Numbered from the stretch's first letter, positions 8,960-20,985 are shown. The stretch is DNA of 64,000 bases from Rhabditoides inermis (GCA_963966185.1 CAWZYM010000409.1:237001-301000), one strand, 5' to 3'. Numbers and translations are program-made. Notes: generated by a model not told the origin, from the letters alone.

Positions 8960-10204
8960 ATTTAGTTGACAATCAAGGTTTTTTGAAAAAGTGAAATCCT
9001 TCTACAGTGAAGCGAAAAATCTGAAACTTTGTCAGTAAATATTAGTTTTTGAGTTATGAATTACTGTGTAAAATCCAGGCCTCAACTTTTATATAGTAAA
9101 AGATTGTAGTTGATCTAGTGAATCATGAAATATGATTTTTATTTTCAGTAATAGAGTTGAGCAAACGTGTTTGTGTTGATTGTGTCATAGAGAGTGATTT
9201 ACCATAAAAATTTGAAAAATTAATATTGAAAAAGAAAAAAGTTATGATCAAAAATGTAAAATTTCTACGAAAATTTGAATATTTATATTTCGAAAACGGA
9301 ATGAGTATTTCATTTGAAATTGAAATGGTGTGAACGGCCAAGTGTCTTCTATCATCAGGTGAAGTTTGAAATTTTAGTCTTCAAAACAAACAAACATATT
9401 CAAGGTTTTTGCGTTTTGCATCTTACGTGATTGATCCTGTCAGAAAATGAAAAATGCTGTAAAACTTTTTTGAACTGGTTTTTCGAAATGAAACTGTAAA
9501 ACTGTGAATAACATGCATGTTTCATGTTACTGTGCAAGTTTCATGACAAAATATGAAGTTTGAAGGTAGGTTCACATAAAAGTGGACCGAGTTGTTAGTG
9601 AACCCATTTAAGGAAATTAGAAAGAAACCTATGCTAATGTGTGTCTGTTAAGAGTGATTAGTTGATCTTAAGTTTGTAGTTTGAGTGTGAAAAAATTCTT
9701 CAGTATTGAGTTATGTCCTTCTGAAATTTTGGAAATTCTATATAAACCCATATAAGGAGTTATCGGAATGAGTCCTAGTGACGTGTGTCAAGTCATGATA
9801 GTGTGCTAAGTCTAAGTTTAAAGTATGTGATTCACATCTTAAAACATGGACTGAGCATATGGGTGAAAAGTTTTTCAGGCTATGTCAAGTTGTTAGTAAA
9901 GTCATACGGTACGTAAAGGTGTGAGTGTGAAAATGAAACGATTGCATGCGGTCACCAACAGAAAGTTAAGTTTAGAGTTTGAGCTGTGAATGTGCAGTGT
10001 GACTTGAGTTATGTGCCCGGACATCCAGACAGACAACGACCATAGCAAATTTTATATAGCCCAGCCAGGGCGACTAGCGGCCGGAGGCTCGCTTCGCTCG
10101 CCTCCGGCCGCTAGTGGCGGCGCTTCGCGCCGCGTTCGCTCCAAGGCTCGCGCGCCTTCGGCGCGCTCGCCTTTCCGCTGTATAACCTCTAAATATATAT
10201 CCAT

Positions 10205-10580
10205 AACATAACTTTAAACAACAAATCTGAACTCAGTACCCGGTCTAGTACACGTTAGATACCTATTAAATGAGATTTGTACTTGTTTACTTTTTTGTTT
10301 ACTTATTTACATGCCAACTAAACAATAAAAACGATCTTAGTACTTTGTGTACTATATGTTAGAGATCTTTAAAACACATTTCTGAGTTGTTTAACATAAC
10401 TTTAAACAACAAATCTGAACTCAGTACCCGGTCTAGTACACGTTAGATACCTATTAAATGAGATTTGTACTTGTTTACTTTTTTGTTTACTTATTTACAT
10501 GCCAACTAAACAATAAAAACGATCTTAGTACTTTGTGTACTATATGTTAGAGATCTTTAAAACACATTTCTGAGTTGTTT
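10205..10580. repeat. 188-bp tandem duplication
   Basis: AACATAACTTTAAACAAC starts at 10205 and again at 10393. The two 188-bp copies appear identical up to GAGTTGTTTA, so this is a recent unequal exchange or slippage event. Confidence 0.88.
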
Positions 10581-10745
10581 ACAAGTTTGTTTACTTGTTT
10601 ACTTAACTTGTAAACAACAAATATGAACTCAGTACTTGATCTAGTACACGTTAGATACCTTTAAAATGAGATTTGGAAGTGTTTACTTATTTGTTTACTT
10701 GTTTACTGTTGTTGTTTACCAAAAATTTCGAACTTGTTTACTTGT
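10270..10745. repeat. 104-bp minisatellite of unit A9
   Basis: A3-type monomers, enlarged by the 188-bp duplication. Confidence 0.88.
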
Positions 10746-11136
10746 TATTTGTACCGAGTATGAACCTTTTAGCTCAAAAACGAACCAAGTTATTAAATTG
10801 AATGTGATTCTGAGTCATTAAAAGTGAAATTACAAAAACAAATAAAAATTCAAAAATTAGATAAAAATCTGAAAAAAATCACAGTGAAAGGTGTTAAGGT
10901 ACTGATAATTAAATTACAAAATCCAGCTCTCAACTCGCGCTCAGTAAAAAGTTACAGGGGTGCAAAATTTTTACCAAATATGGAATATGCAAATGAGGTG
11001 TCAAAGAAACGATTGCGTGCCAGACCCCAACAATGTTTAACCCCAAAAGGAGAGCCATGAGACTCTACTCAGTAATGAGTTCTGAGACTGGACAAACTCC
11101 ATAGGAAATTTTAGGGGGGAGAGTGGCGATTGGCGC

Positions 11137-12878
11137 GCTCGCCTCTTCGCGTTAAATCATCAAAATGTCAAATCTGAATTCTGCTATGGCTTTAGTACAC
11201 GTTAGACATCGAAATCTCAAGTTTCGGAGTTGTTTGCGTTTTTGTTTACTTGTTTACCTGACTTGTAAACATCTGATATGAACTCTCCATCAAGTCTAGT
11301 ACACTTTAGATATCAAACTCTATAGTTTTAGAGTTGTTTACAACTTTGTTTACTAGTTTACCAAAATTGTTTACCTAAATATTGTAATTATTTATTTGTT
11401 ACTTGTACCAGTTATGGCGAGCCTCCGGCCGCTAGTGGCGGCGCTTCGCGCCGCGTTCGCTCCAAGGCTCGCGCGCCTTCGGCGCGCTCGCCTTTCCGCT
11501 GTATAATCTCTGACTATATACTCATAAAATAACTTTTAACAACAACTTTGAACTCAGTATTCGGTCTAGTACACGTTAGATACCTAATAAATGAGATTTG
11601 TACTTATTTACTTTTTTGTTTACTTGTTTACATCAGAAACAAACAACAAAATAAAACTGTGTACTTTATGTACTTCATGTTAGAGACTTTAAAAACACAT
11701 TTCTGAGTTGTTTACAAACTTGTTTACTTGTTTACTTCACTTGTAAACAACAAATATGAACTCAGTACTTGGTCTAGTACACGTTATATACCTTTGAAAT
11801 GAGATTTGGAGTTGTTTACTTGTTTGTTTACATGTTTACATGCCAAATAAACAACAAAATCAAACTCTGTACTTTGTGTACTATATGTTAGAGACATAAA
11901 AAAACACATTTCTGAGTTGTTTACAAAGTTGTTTACTTGTTTACTTCACTTGTAAACAACACATATGAACTCAGTACTTGGTCTAGTACACGTTAGATAC
12001 CTTTAAAGCTCGCCTCTTCGCGTTAAATCATCAAAATGTCAAATCTGAATTCTGCTATGGCTTTAGTACACGTTAGACATCGAAATCTCAAGTTTCGGAG
12101 TTGTTTGCGTTTTTGTTTACTTGTTTACCTGACTTGTAAACATCTGATATGAACTCTCCATCAAGTCTAGTACACTTTAGATATCAAACTCTATAGTTTT
12201 AGAGTTGTTTACAACTTTGTTTACTAGTTTACCAAAATTGTTTACCTAAATATTGTAATTATTTATTTGTTACTTGTACCAGTTATGGCGAGCCTCCGGC
12301 CGCTAGTGGCGGCGCTTCGCGCCGCGTTCGCTCCAAGGCTCGCGCGCCTTCGGCGCGCTCGCCTTTCCGCTGTATAATCTCTGACTATATACTCATAAAA
12401 TAACTTTTAACAACAACTTTGAACTCAGTATTCGGTCTAGTACACGTTAGATACCTAATAAATGAGATTTGTACTTATTTACTTTTTTGTTTACTTGTTT
12501 ACATCAGAAACAAACAACAAAATAAAACTGTGTACTTTATGTACTTCATGTTAGAGACTTTAAAAACACATTTCTGAGTTGTTTACAAACTTGTTTACTT
12601 GTTTACTTCACTTGTAAACAACAAATATGAACTCAGTACTTGGTCTAGTACACGTTATATACCTTTGAAATGAGATTTGGAGTTGTTTACTTATTTGTTT
12701 ACATGTTTACATGCCAAATAAACAACAAAATCAAACTCTGTACTTTGTGTACTATATGTTAGAGACATAAAAAAACACATTTCTGAGTTGTTTACAAAGT
12801 TGTTTACTTGTTTACTTCACTTGTAAACAACACATATGAACTCAGTACTTGGTCTAGTACACGTTAGATACCTTTAAA
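11137..12878. repeat. 871-bp tandem duplication
   Basis: GCTCGCCTCTTCGCG begins at 11137 and 12008; the copies are 11137-12007 and 12008-12878. They look almost identical (for example one T/A difference in GTTTACTTGTTTG versus GTTTACTTATTTG near 11820/12690). Confidence 0.9.
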
Positions 12879-12960
12879 ATAGGATTTGGAGTTGTTTACT
12901 TCTTTGTTTACTTGTTTACTGTTGTTGTTTACCAAATTTTTTAAACGTGTTTACTTGTTA
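11225..12960. repeat. 104-bp minisatellite of unit A10
   Basis: TGTTTAC-rich monomers in both duplicated halves, interrupted by the palindrome fragments near 11416-11500 and 12287-12370. Confidence 0.88.
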
Positions 12961-13500
12961 CTTGTACCAAGTATCAAGTCTCTAGGTCGAAAACTAACAG
13001 AGTTCATATAGAAGTGTCGAAAATTTCAGATTCTAAGTCCAGAGTTCTTAGTGAACCCATATAAGGAGTTATGCAAATGAGATGCAAAGTTAGGTGTGCC
13101 GTCTCATGGACCACCAAAGCTTGAGTCTAGAAGGTCAGCTCGAGATCTCTATTGAGAAACTCTGTACGTGAGCGGACAACAAACAAACGCCATAGGAAAT
13201 TTTAAGGGGGGAGAGAGGCGACTAGCGCGCTTCGCGCGCTAGAAATATAGGTATAAAATAGAGGAGAAAATTATCTATCGATTGATATATAGATTGACTT
13301 GATATGTGCTCTGGAAGTGCTATTAGGAGCTGTGCTAGAAGTGCTGTTGTCAGTCTTTCAATAGATGACTGATCTTTATTTATTTCCTTATTTTTATTTT
13401 ATTTTTTAGTAGTTTCAAGTATTTAGAAAGTGTCACAGTCTATCAGTATATGGTTGATAGTATCTGCTTGACTGCTTATCTACAGATGTTATATTTACTA

Positions 13501-16500
13501 TGCTCATAGAAGGCGATCCGGGCACGCTCTGCGCGCCTCCACGGTCAAAGTATATCAGTAGATCAGTAATTATAACAAAACATTGATCACTGATACTGAT
13601 ATGCATTTTCTCCGACTTTATGATCTTTTACTCTTTCGTTTGCACATAGAGGGCGCGCCTCCGCGGTCAAAGTCTATCAGTAGATCAGTAAAAATAGGAA
13701 TATATCGATCACTGCTACTGATATGCATTTTCTCCGACTCTCTGATCGTTCACTTTCTCGTTTGCACATAGAAAGCGCTCCGGCACGCTTCGCGCGCCTC
13801 CGCGGTCAAAGTCTATCAGTAGATCAGTAAAAATAAGATGATATTGATCACCGCTACTGATATGCATTTTCTCCGACTCTCTGATCGTTCACTTTCTTGT
13901 ATGCACATAGAAAGCGCTCCGGCACGCTTCGCGCGCCTCTGCGGTCAACGTATATCAGTAGATCAGTAAAAATAAGAATATATTGATCACTGCTACTGAT
14001 ATGACTTTTCTCCGACTCTCTGATCGTTCACTTTCTCGTATGCACATAGAAAGCGCTCCGGCACGCTTCGCGCGCCTCCGCGGTCAACGTATATCAGTAG
14101 ATCAGTAAAAATAAGAATATATTGATCACTGCTACTGATATGCATTTTCTCCGACTCTCTGATCGTTCACTTTCTTGTATGCACATAGAAAGCGCTCCGG
14201 CACGCTTCGCGCGCCTCCGCGGTCAACGTATATCAGTAGATCAGTAAAAATAAGAATATATTGATCACTGCTACTGATATGACTTTTCTCCGACTCTCTG
14301 ATCGTTCACTTTCTCGTATGCACATAGAAAGCGCTCCGGCACGCTTCGCGCGCCTCCGCGGTCAACGTATATCAGTAGATCAGTAAAAATAAGAATATAT
14401 TGATCACTGCTACTGATATGCATTTTATCCGACTCTCTGATCGTTCACTTTCTCGTATGCACATAGAAAGCGCTCCGGCACGCTTCGCGCGCCTCCGCGG
14501 TCAACGTATATCAGTAGATCAGTAAAATTAAGAATATATTGATCTCTGCTACTGATATGAATTTTCTCCGACTCTCTGATCGTTCACTTTCTCGTATGCA
14601 CATTGAAAGCGCTCCGGCGCGCTTCGCGCGCCTCTGCGGTCAAAGTATATCAGTAGATCAGTAAAAATAAGAATATTTTGATCACTGCTACTGATATGCA
14701 TTTTCTCCGACTCTCTGATCGTTCACTTTCTCGTATGTACATAGAAAGCGCTCCGGCACGCTTCGCGCGCCTTCGCGGTCAAAGTATATCAGTAGATCAG
14801 TAAAAATAAGATGATATTGATCACTGCTACTGATATGCATTTTCTCCGACTCTCTGATCGTTCACTTTCTCGTATGCACATAGAAAGCGCTCCGGCACGC
14901 TTCGCGCGCCTCCGCGGTCAGTCAAAGTCTATCAGTAGATCAGTAAAAATAGGAATATATCGATCACTGCTACTGATATGCATTTTATCCGACTCTCTGA
15001 TCGTTCACTTTCTCGTATGCACATAGAAAGCGCTCCGGCACGCTTCGCGCGCCTCCGCGGTCAAAGTATATCAGTAGATCAGTAAAAATAAGATGATATT
15101 GATCACTGCTACTGATATGCATTTTCTCCGACTCTCTGATCGTTCACTTTCTCGTATGCACATAGAAAGCGCTCCGGCACGCTCCGCGCGCCTCCGCGGT
15201 CAAAGCCGATCAGTAGATCAGTAATTATAATAATATATTGATCACTGTTACTGATATGAATTTTTTCGTACTCTCTGATAATTTACTCTCTCGTAAGCAC
15301 ATAGAGGGCGCTCCGGCACGCTTCGCGCGCCTCCGCGGTCAAAGCCGATCAGTATATCAGTAATTATAATAAGATATTTATCACTAATACTAATATGCAT
15401 TTTCTCCTACTCTCTGATATTTTTTCTCTCGTATGCACATAGAGGGCGCTCCGGCACGCTTTGCGCGCCTTCGCGGTCAAAGCCGATCAGTAGATCAGTA
15501 ATTATAATAATATATTGATCACTGATACTGATATGAATTTTCTCCGACTCTTTGATCTTTCACTCTCTTGTATGCACATAGAGGGCGCTCCGGCACGCTT
15601 CGCGCGCCTCCGCGGTCAAAGCCGATCAGTAGATCAGTAATAATAATAATATATTGATCACTGATACTGATATGCATTCTCTCCTACTCTCTGATCTTTT
15701 ACTCTCTCGTATACACTTAGAGGGCGCTCCGGCACGCTCCGCACGCCTCCGCGGTCAAAGCCGATCAGTAGATCAGTAATTATAATAATATATTAATCAC
15801 TGATACTGATAAACAATCTCTTCTACTCTCTGATCGTTTACTCTTTCGTATGCACATAGAGGGCGCTCCGGCACGCTTCGCGCGCCTCCGCGGTCAAAGC
15901 CGATCAGTAGATCAGTAATTATAATAATATATTAATCACTGATACTGATAAACAATCTCTTCTACTCTCTGATCGTTTACTCTTTCGTATGCACATAGAG
16001 GGCGCTCCGGCACGCTTCGCGCGCCTCCGCGGTCAAAGCCGATCAGTAGATCAGTAATAATAATAATATATTGATCACTGATACTGATATGCATTCTCTC
16101 CTACTTTCTGATCGTTTACTCTTTCGTATGCACATAGAGGGCGCTTCGGCACGCTTCGCGCGCCTCCGCGGTCAAAGCCGATCAGTAGATCAGTAATAAT
16201 AATAATATATTGATCACTGATACTGATATGCATTCTCTCCTACTCTCTGATCTTTTACTCTCTCGTATACACTTAGAGGGCGCTCCGGCACGCTTCGCGC
16301 GCCTCTGCGGTCAAAGCCGATCAGTAGATCAGTAATAATAAGAATATATTGATCACTGCTACTGATATGAATTTTCTCCGACTCTCTGATCGTTCACTTT
16401 CTCGTATGCACATAGAAAGCGCTCCGGCACGCTTCGCGCGCCTCCGCGGTCAAAGCCGATCAGTAGATCAGTAATAATAATAATATATTGATCACTGATA

Positions 16501-16745
16501 CTGATATGCATTCTCTCCTACTCTCTGATCTTTTACTCTCTCGTATACACTTAGAGGGCGCTTCGGCACGTTTCGCGCGCCTCCGCGGTCAAAGCCGATC
16601 AGTAGATCAGTAATAATAATAATATATTGATCACTGATACTGATTTGCATTCTTTCCTACTCTCTGATCTTTTACAATCTCGTATGCACATAGAAAGCGC
16701 TCCGGCACGCTTCGCGCGCCTCCGCGGTCAAAGCCGATCAGTAGC
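13501..16745. repeat. 139-bp satellite array of B1
   Basis: GCGCTCCGGCACGC recurs at 13775, 13914, 14053 and onward, a period of 139, with about 23 monomers. Each monomer has a GC box (GCGCTCCGGCACGCTTCGCG then CGCCTCCGCGGTC) and an AT-rich part with inverted ATATCAGTAG...CTACTGATAT. Subtypes drift along the array: AGTAAAAATAAG plus GAAAGCGC in the left half, AGTAATTATAATAATA plus GAGGGCGC in the right half. Confidence 0.97.
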
Positions 16746-16820
16746 TGGTTGACAATTATTATTTAATTTAGATCCAGGTAGACTTTATTGTTATCACTAA
16801 TCTAAAATCATAAAATATAA

Positions 16821-16942
16821 GAGAGAGATAGAGGAAAAGAGAGAGATAGGGAGAGAGAGAGAGAGAGAGAGAGAGACGAAAAAGAGCAAGACAACGCACG
16901 TTCCGCGCACCTTCGTATCACTGATCTAATATCATGAAATAT

Positions 16943-16989
<47 letters not shown>

Positions 16990-16990
16990 G
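16821..16990. repeat. GA microsatellite pair
   Basis: Two (GA)n tracts separated by a partial exit segment (CGCGCACCTTCG...ATCACTGATCTAATATCATG), so the exit-plus-GA unit is itself duplicated here. Confidence 0.95.
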
Positions 16991-17034
16991 AAAAAGAGAG
17001 GGATGAGAAAAGGAGGTGGTACTACAAAGTATTT

Positions 17035-17887
17035 CGCCTCGCCTCACTTCCCTGATTGAATATAGAATGTCGTTAGTGCATACAGTTATATTTGTATTGT
17101 ATTTGCTCAGAATATAGAGTTTGCACAGTTTGTGGAGTGTGGTGAGCTGTTTCGTAGTGCATGGTGATGTTCTCGCTCATTTGCACAGTTTACTGTCTCT
17201 TTCTCTAACAGCAGACAGACTGGCAGCTGGCGCATTCTCACCTCGCCATACTCTCTCGTCGCGGGGAGAGAGTGAAATATATATCAAAGTGGCGTCGATT
17301 AGAGGAATTTAATTGATAGCGAGCGTCAGAGGTCACAAAAAGATGCAAATTTTGGTAGAAGTGTAGTGGCCACCTATTTGCATGTTGTAGTAAAGGGAGA
17401 CCTTACACGGTTGCCTAGTTTTTTTGAACAGCCCGCGACAACTGTTTGGTGTCGCCTCGCCTCGACTAAATCACTTCGTGAAAGGAAACCAGGAGGAGTT
17501 ATAAAAAGATTACGGGCAGATTTGTAGGTGAGGGAGTGTAGAGGAGTGACGTCGAAACCGTTTCTCGAAAGATGAAGTCTGCGATTCGCAGTACTCGTTC
17601 TTGTAAGGTATACTCGCCGCAGCCGATTCGTCAGTGACCCGTCTCTTCATCTGACACACTATTTCGCCGCTTTGTGTCTGACTCTCTCTGATTACGCGCT
17701 ATTTCGTCGTACTTTCTGGAGCTTATAGCTCCGCGGATATGAGAGATAACGAGCTGAAAATTGGAATCCTGCGTCTCCGGACCGAGACCATCGGATCGAT
17801 GTCACGTTTGGCTAGATAGGAGTAGTGGGTGGCGCGGTAGAGCGATGGACGTACGGAAACCATAGGGCATTTTGCACTTACACCCGA
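17035..17887. repeat. Conserved right module of family B (B1 copy)
   Basis: About 850 bp found in every complete B unit, ending at 26941, 33023, 36762, 41136, 43514, 45939, 48592, 51542, 53534, 55525, 58540 and 63923. Visible signals: octamer ATGCAAAT (17343-17350), a TATA-like TTATAAAAAG (17499-17508), small palindromes CTGCGA-T-TCGCAG (near 17579) and GAGCT...AGCTC (near 17719), and terminal GGAC repeats. A minus-strand frame of 62-93 residues recurs in many copies, but several copies lack a matching start and some are broken, so I do not call a gene. Confidence 0.85.
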
Positions 17888-18150
17888 CTAGCGCGCTTCG
17901 CGCGCTAGAAATATAGGTATAAAATAGAGGAGAAAATTATCTATCGATTGATATATAGATTGATTTGATATGTGCTCTGGAAGTGCTATTAGGAGCTGTG
18001 CTAGAAGTGCTGTTGTCAGTCTTCCAGTAGATGACTGATCTTTATTTATTTCCTTTTTTTATTTTCAGTAATTTTAAATAATCAGAAAGTGTCACAGTCT
18101 ATCTGGTTGATAGTATATGGTTGACTGTTTTTCTACAGATGTATTTACTA

Positions 18151-20985
18151 TGCTCATAGAAGGCGCTCCGGCACGCTCCGCTGTCAGAGCATATCAGTAG
18201 ATCAGTAATAAAAATAACAATAATGATCACTGATACTGATTTGCATTTTCTCCTACTCTCTGATATTTCACTCTCTCGTATGCACATGGAGGGCGCTCCG
18301 GCACGCTTCGCGCGCCTCCGCGGTCAAAGCCGATCAGTGAATCAGTAATTATAATAATATACTGATCACTGATACTGATATGCCTTCTCTCCGACTCTCT
18401 GAGCTTTTACTCTTTCGTACGCACATAGAAAGCGCTCCGGCACGCTTCGCGCGCCTCCGCGGTCAAAGCCGATCAGTAGATCAGTAATTATAATAATATA
18501 CTGATCACTGATACTGATATGCCTTCTCTCCTACTCTCTGATCTTTTACTCTCTCGTACGCACATAGAAAGCGCTCCGGCACGCTTCGCGCGCATCCGCG
18601 GTCAAAATATATCAGTATATCAGTAAAAATAGGAATATATTGATCACTGCTACTGATATGAATTTTCTCCGACTCTCTGATCTTTCTTTCTCTCGTATGA
18701 ACATAGAAAGCGCTCCGGCACGCTCCGCGCGCCTCCGCGGTCAAAATATATCAGTAGATCAGTAATAGTAAGAATGCATTGATCACTGCTACTGATATGA
18801 ATTTTCTCCGACTCTCTGATCGTTCACTTTCTCGTATGCACATAGAAAGCGCTCCGGCACGCTTCGCGCGCCTCCGCGGTCAAAGTATATCAGTAGATCA
18901 GTAAAAATAAGAATATATTTATCACTGCTACTGGTATGCATTTTCTCCGACTCTCTGATCGTTCACTTTCTCGTATGCACATAGAAAGCGCTCCGGCACG
19001 CTTCGCGCCCCTCCGCGGTCCAAGTTGGATCAGTAGATCAGTAATTATAATAATATACTGATCACTGATACTGATATGCATTCCCTCCTACTCTCTGTTC
19101 TTTCACTCTCTCGTATGCACATAGAAAGCGCTCCGGCACGCTTCGCGCGCCTCCGCGGTCAAAGCCGATCAGTAGATCAGTAATTATAATAATATACTGA
19201 TCACTGATACTGATATGCCTTCTCTCCTACTCTCTGATCTTTTACTCTCTCGTACGCACATAGAAAGCGCTCCGGCACGCTTCGCGCGCATCCGCGGTCA
19301 AAATATATCAGTATATCAGTAAAAATAGGAATATATTGATCACTGCTACTGATATGAATTTTCTCCGACTCTCTGATCTTTCTTTCTCTCGTATGAACAT
19401 AGAAAGCGCTCCGGCACGCTCCGCGCGCCTCCGCGGTCAAAATATATCAGTAGATCAGTAATAGTAAGAATGCATTGATCACTGCTACTGATATGAATTT
19501 TCTCCGACTCTCTGATCGTTCACTTTCTCGTATGCACATAGAAAGCGCTCCGGCACGCTTCGCGCGCCTCCGCGGTCAAAGTATATCAGTAGATCAGTAA
19601 AAATAAGAATATATTTATCACTGCTACTGGTATGCATTTTCTCCGACTCTCTGATCGTTCACTTTCTCGTATGCACATAGAAAGCGCTCCGGCACGCTTC
19701 GCGCCCCTCCGCGGTCCAAGTTGGATCAGTAGATCAGTAATTATAATAATATACTGATCACTGATACTGATATGCATTCCCTCCTACTCTCTGTTCTTTC
19801 ACTCTCTCGTATGCACATAGAAAGCGCTCCGGCACGCTTCGCGCGCCTCCGCGGTCAAAGCCGATCAGTAGATCAGTAATTATAATAATATACTGATCAC
19901 TGATACTGATATGCCTTCTCTCCTACTCTCTGATCTTTTACTCTCTCGTACGCACATAGAAAGCGCTCCGGCACGCTTCGCGCGCATCCGCGGTCAAAAT
20001 ATATCAGTATATCAGTAAAAATAGAAATATATTGATCACTGCTACTGATATGAATTTTCTCCGACTCTCTGATCTTTCTTTCTCTCGTATGAACATAGAA
20101 AGCGCTCCGGCACGCTCCGCGCGCCTCCGCGGTCAAAATATATCAGTAGATCAGTAATAGTAAGAATGCATTGATCACTGCTACTGATATGAATTTTCTC
20201 CGACTCTCTGATCGTTCACTTTCTCGTATGCACATAGAAAGCGCTCCGGCACGCTTCGCGCGCCTCCGCGGTCAAAGTATATCAGTAGATCAGTAAAAAT
20301 AAGAATATATTTATCACTGCTACTGGTATGCATTTTCTCCGACTCTCTGATCGTTCACTTTCTCGTATGCACATAGAAAGCGCTCCGGCACGCTTCGCGC
20401 CCCTCCGCTGTCCAAGTTGGATCAGTAGATCAGTAATTATAATAATATACTGATCACTGATACTGATATGCATTCCCTCCTACTCTCTGTTCTTTCACTC
20501 TCTCGTATGCACATAGAAAGCGCTCCGGCACGCTCCGCGCGCTTCCGCGGTCAAAGTCTATCAGTAGATCAGTAATAGTAAGAATATATTGATCACTGTT
20601 ACTGATATGAATTTTCTCCGACTCTCTGATCGTTCATTTTCTCGTATGCACATAGAAAGCGCTCCGGCACGCTCCGCGCGCCTCCGCGGTCAAAGTCGAT
20701 CAGTATATCAGTAATAATAAGAATATTTTGATCACTGCTACTGATATGAATTTTCTCCGACTCTCTGATCGTTCATTTTCTCGTATGCACATAGAAAGCG
20801 CTCCGGCACGCTCCGCGCGCCTCCGCGGTCAAAGTCGATCAGTACATCAGTAATAATAAGAATATATTGATCACTGCTATTGATATGAATTTTCTCCGAC
20901 TCTCTGATCGTTCATTTTCTCGTATGCACATAGAAAGCTCTCCGGCACGCTCCGCGCGCCTCCGCGGTCAAAGTCGATCAGTATA
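18151..20985. repeat. 139-bp satellite array of B2, left part
   Basis: About 20 monomers, dominated by a threefold repeat of a five-monomer, 696-bp higher-order unit. Confidence 0.96.
18430..20520. repeat. Three tandem copies of a 696-bp higher-order repeat
   Basis: Diagnostic monomers (GCCTTCTCTCCTAC, CGCGCATCCGCGG, AGTAATAGTAAGAATGCATTG, TGCTACTGGTATGC, GGTCCAAGTTGGATC) recur in the same order at intervals of 696 bp, for example 18505, 19201 and 19897. The copies differ at few sites (AGGAATAT versus AGAAATAT in the third; CCGCGGTCC versus CCGCTGTCC), which implies recent amplification of five-monomer blocks. Confidence 0.93.

Larger units (their letters stand above)
7774..10073 (-). mobile_element. 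Family A long unit A8, carrying a SINE
   Basis: 2300 bp. Colinear with A5 (type ii palindromes with GCGGGCC arms, few 104-bp monomers at about 8335-8500, long AT-rich body), but enlarged by a 366-bp SINE at 7930-8295. Removing the SINE and one target copy gives about 1925 bp, close to A5's 1932. It has 18S-start-like sequence at 8907-8959 and the short second copy at about 9423-9443. Ends CAGACAGACAACGACCATAGC, AAATTTTATATA, a GCCC-AGCCA-GGGC palindrome, then GA at 10072-10073. Confidence 0.62.
10074..11129 (-). mobile_element. Family A Helitron-like unit A9
   Basis: CTAG at 10074-10077 follows GCGA. Type ii palindromes at 10074-10180. 104-bp array at about 10270-10745, expanded by a 188-bp tandem duplication (10205-10392 and 10393-10580). 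Octamer ATGCAAAT near 10986. Ends GGACAAACTCCATAGG, AAATTTTAGGGGGG and GGCGA at 11129. The next unit lacks its palindrome, so this junction is GA then TTGGCGCGCTC. Confidence 0.6.
11130..13221 (-). mobile_element. Family A composite unit A10
   Basis: The left terminus is truncated: only the last part of the palindrome cluster (GGCGCGCTCGCC) remains at 11130-11146. A partial type ii cluster restarts at about 11416 and 12287 (GCGAGCCTCCGGCCGCTAG...), so two or three units have been fused. An 871-bp segment is duplicated in tandem. CCATATAAGG is at 13057-13066 and ATGCAAAT at 13071-13078. Ends ACAACAAACAAACGCCATAGG, AAATTTTAAGGGGGG and GGCGA at 13221, directly abutting the first family B CTAG. 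Confidence 0.55.
13222..17887 (-). mobile_element. Family B Helitron-like unit B1
   Basis: Starts with a perfect palindrome at 13222-13242: two CTAGCGCGC/GCGCGCTAG arms around TTC. Left module 13243-13500 (AAATATAGG..., CTCTGGAAGTGCTATTAGGAG..., CAGTCTTTCAATAGATGACTG), then the 139-bp array (13501-16745), exit segment (AGCTGGTTGACAATTATT...), two GA tracts (about 16821-16879 and 16945-16990), and right module 17035-17887. The right edge is GGACGTACGGAAACCATAGGGCATTTTGCAC, then CCCGA. No protein domain is seen in any frame. Confidence 0.62.

Noticed and set aside
13501..16745. CRISPR-like array
   Set aside because: Monomers are contiguous 139-bp repeats with no unique spacers and no cas genes; the context is eukaryotic.
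17888..17908. Intrinsic transcription terminators
   Set aside because: The GC palindromes lack a following T run, and the organism appears eukaryotic; their position at unit ends fits rolling-circle termini better.
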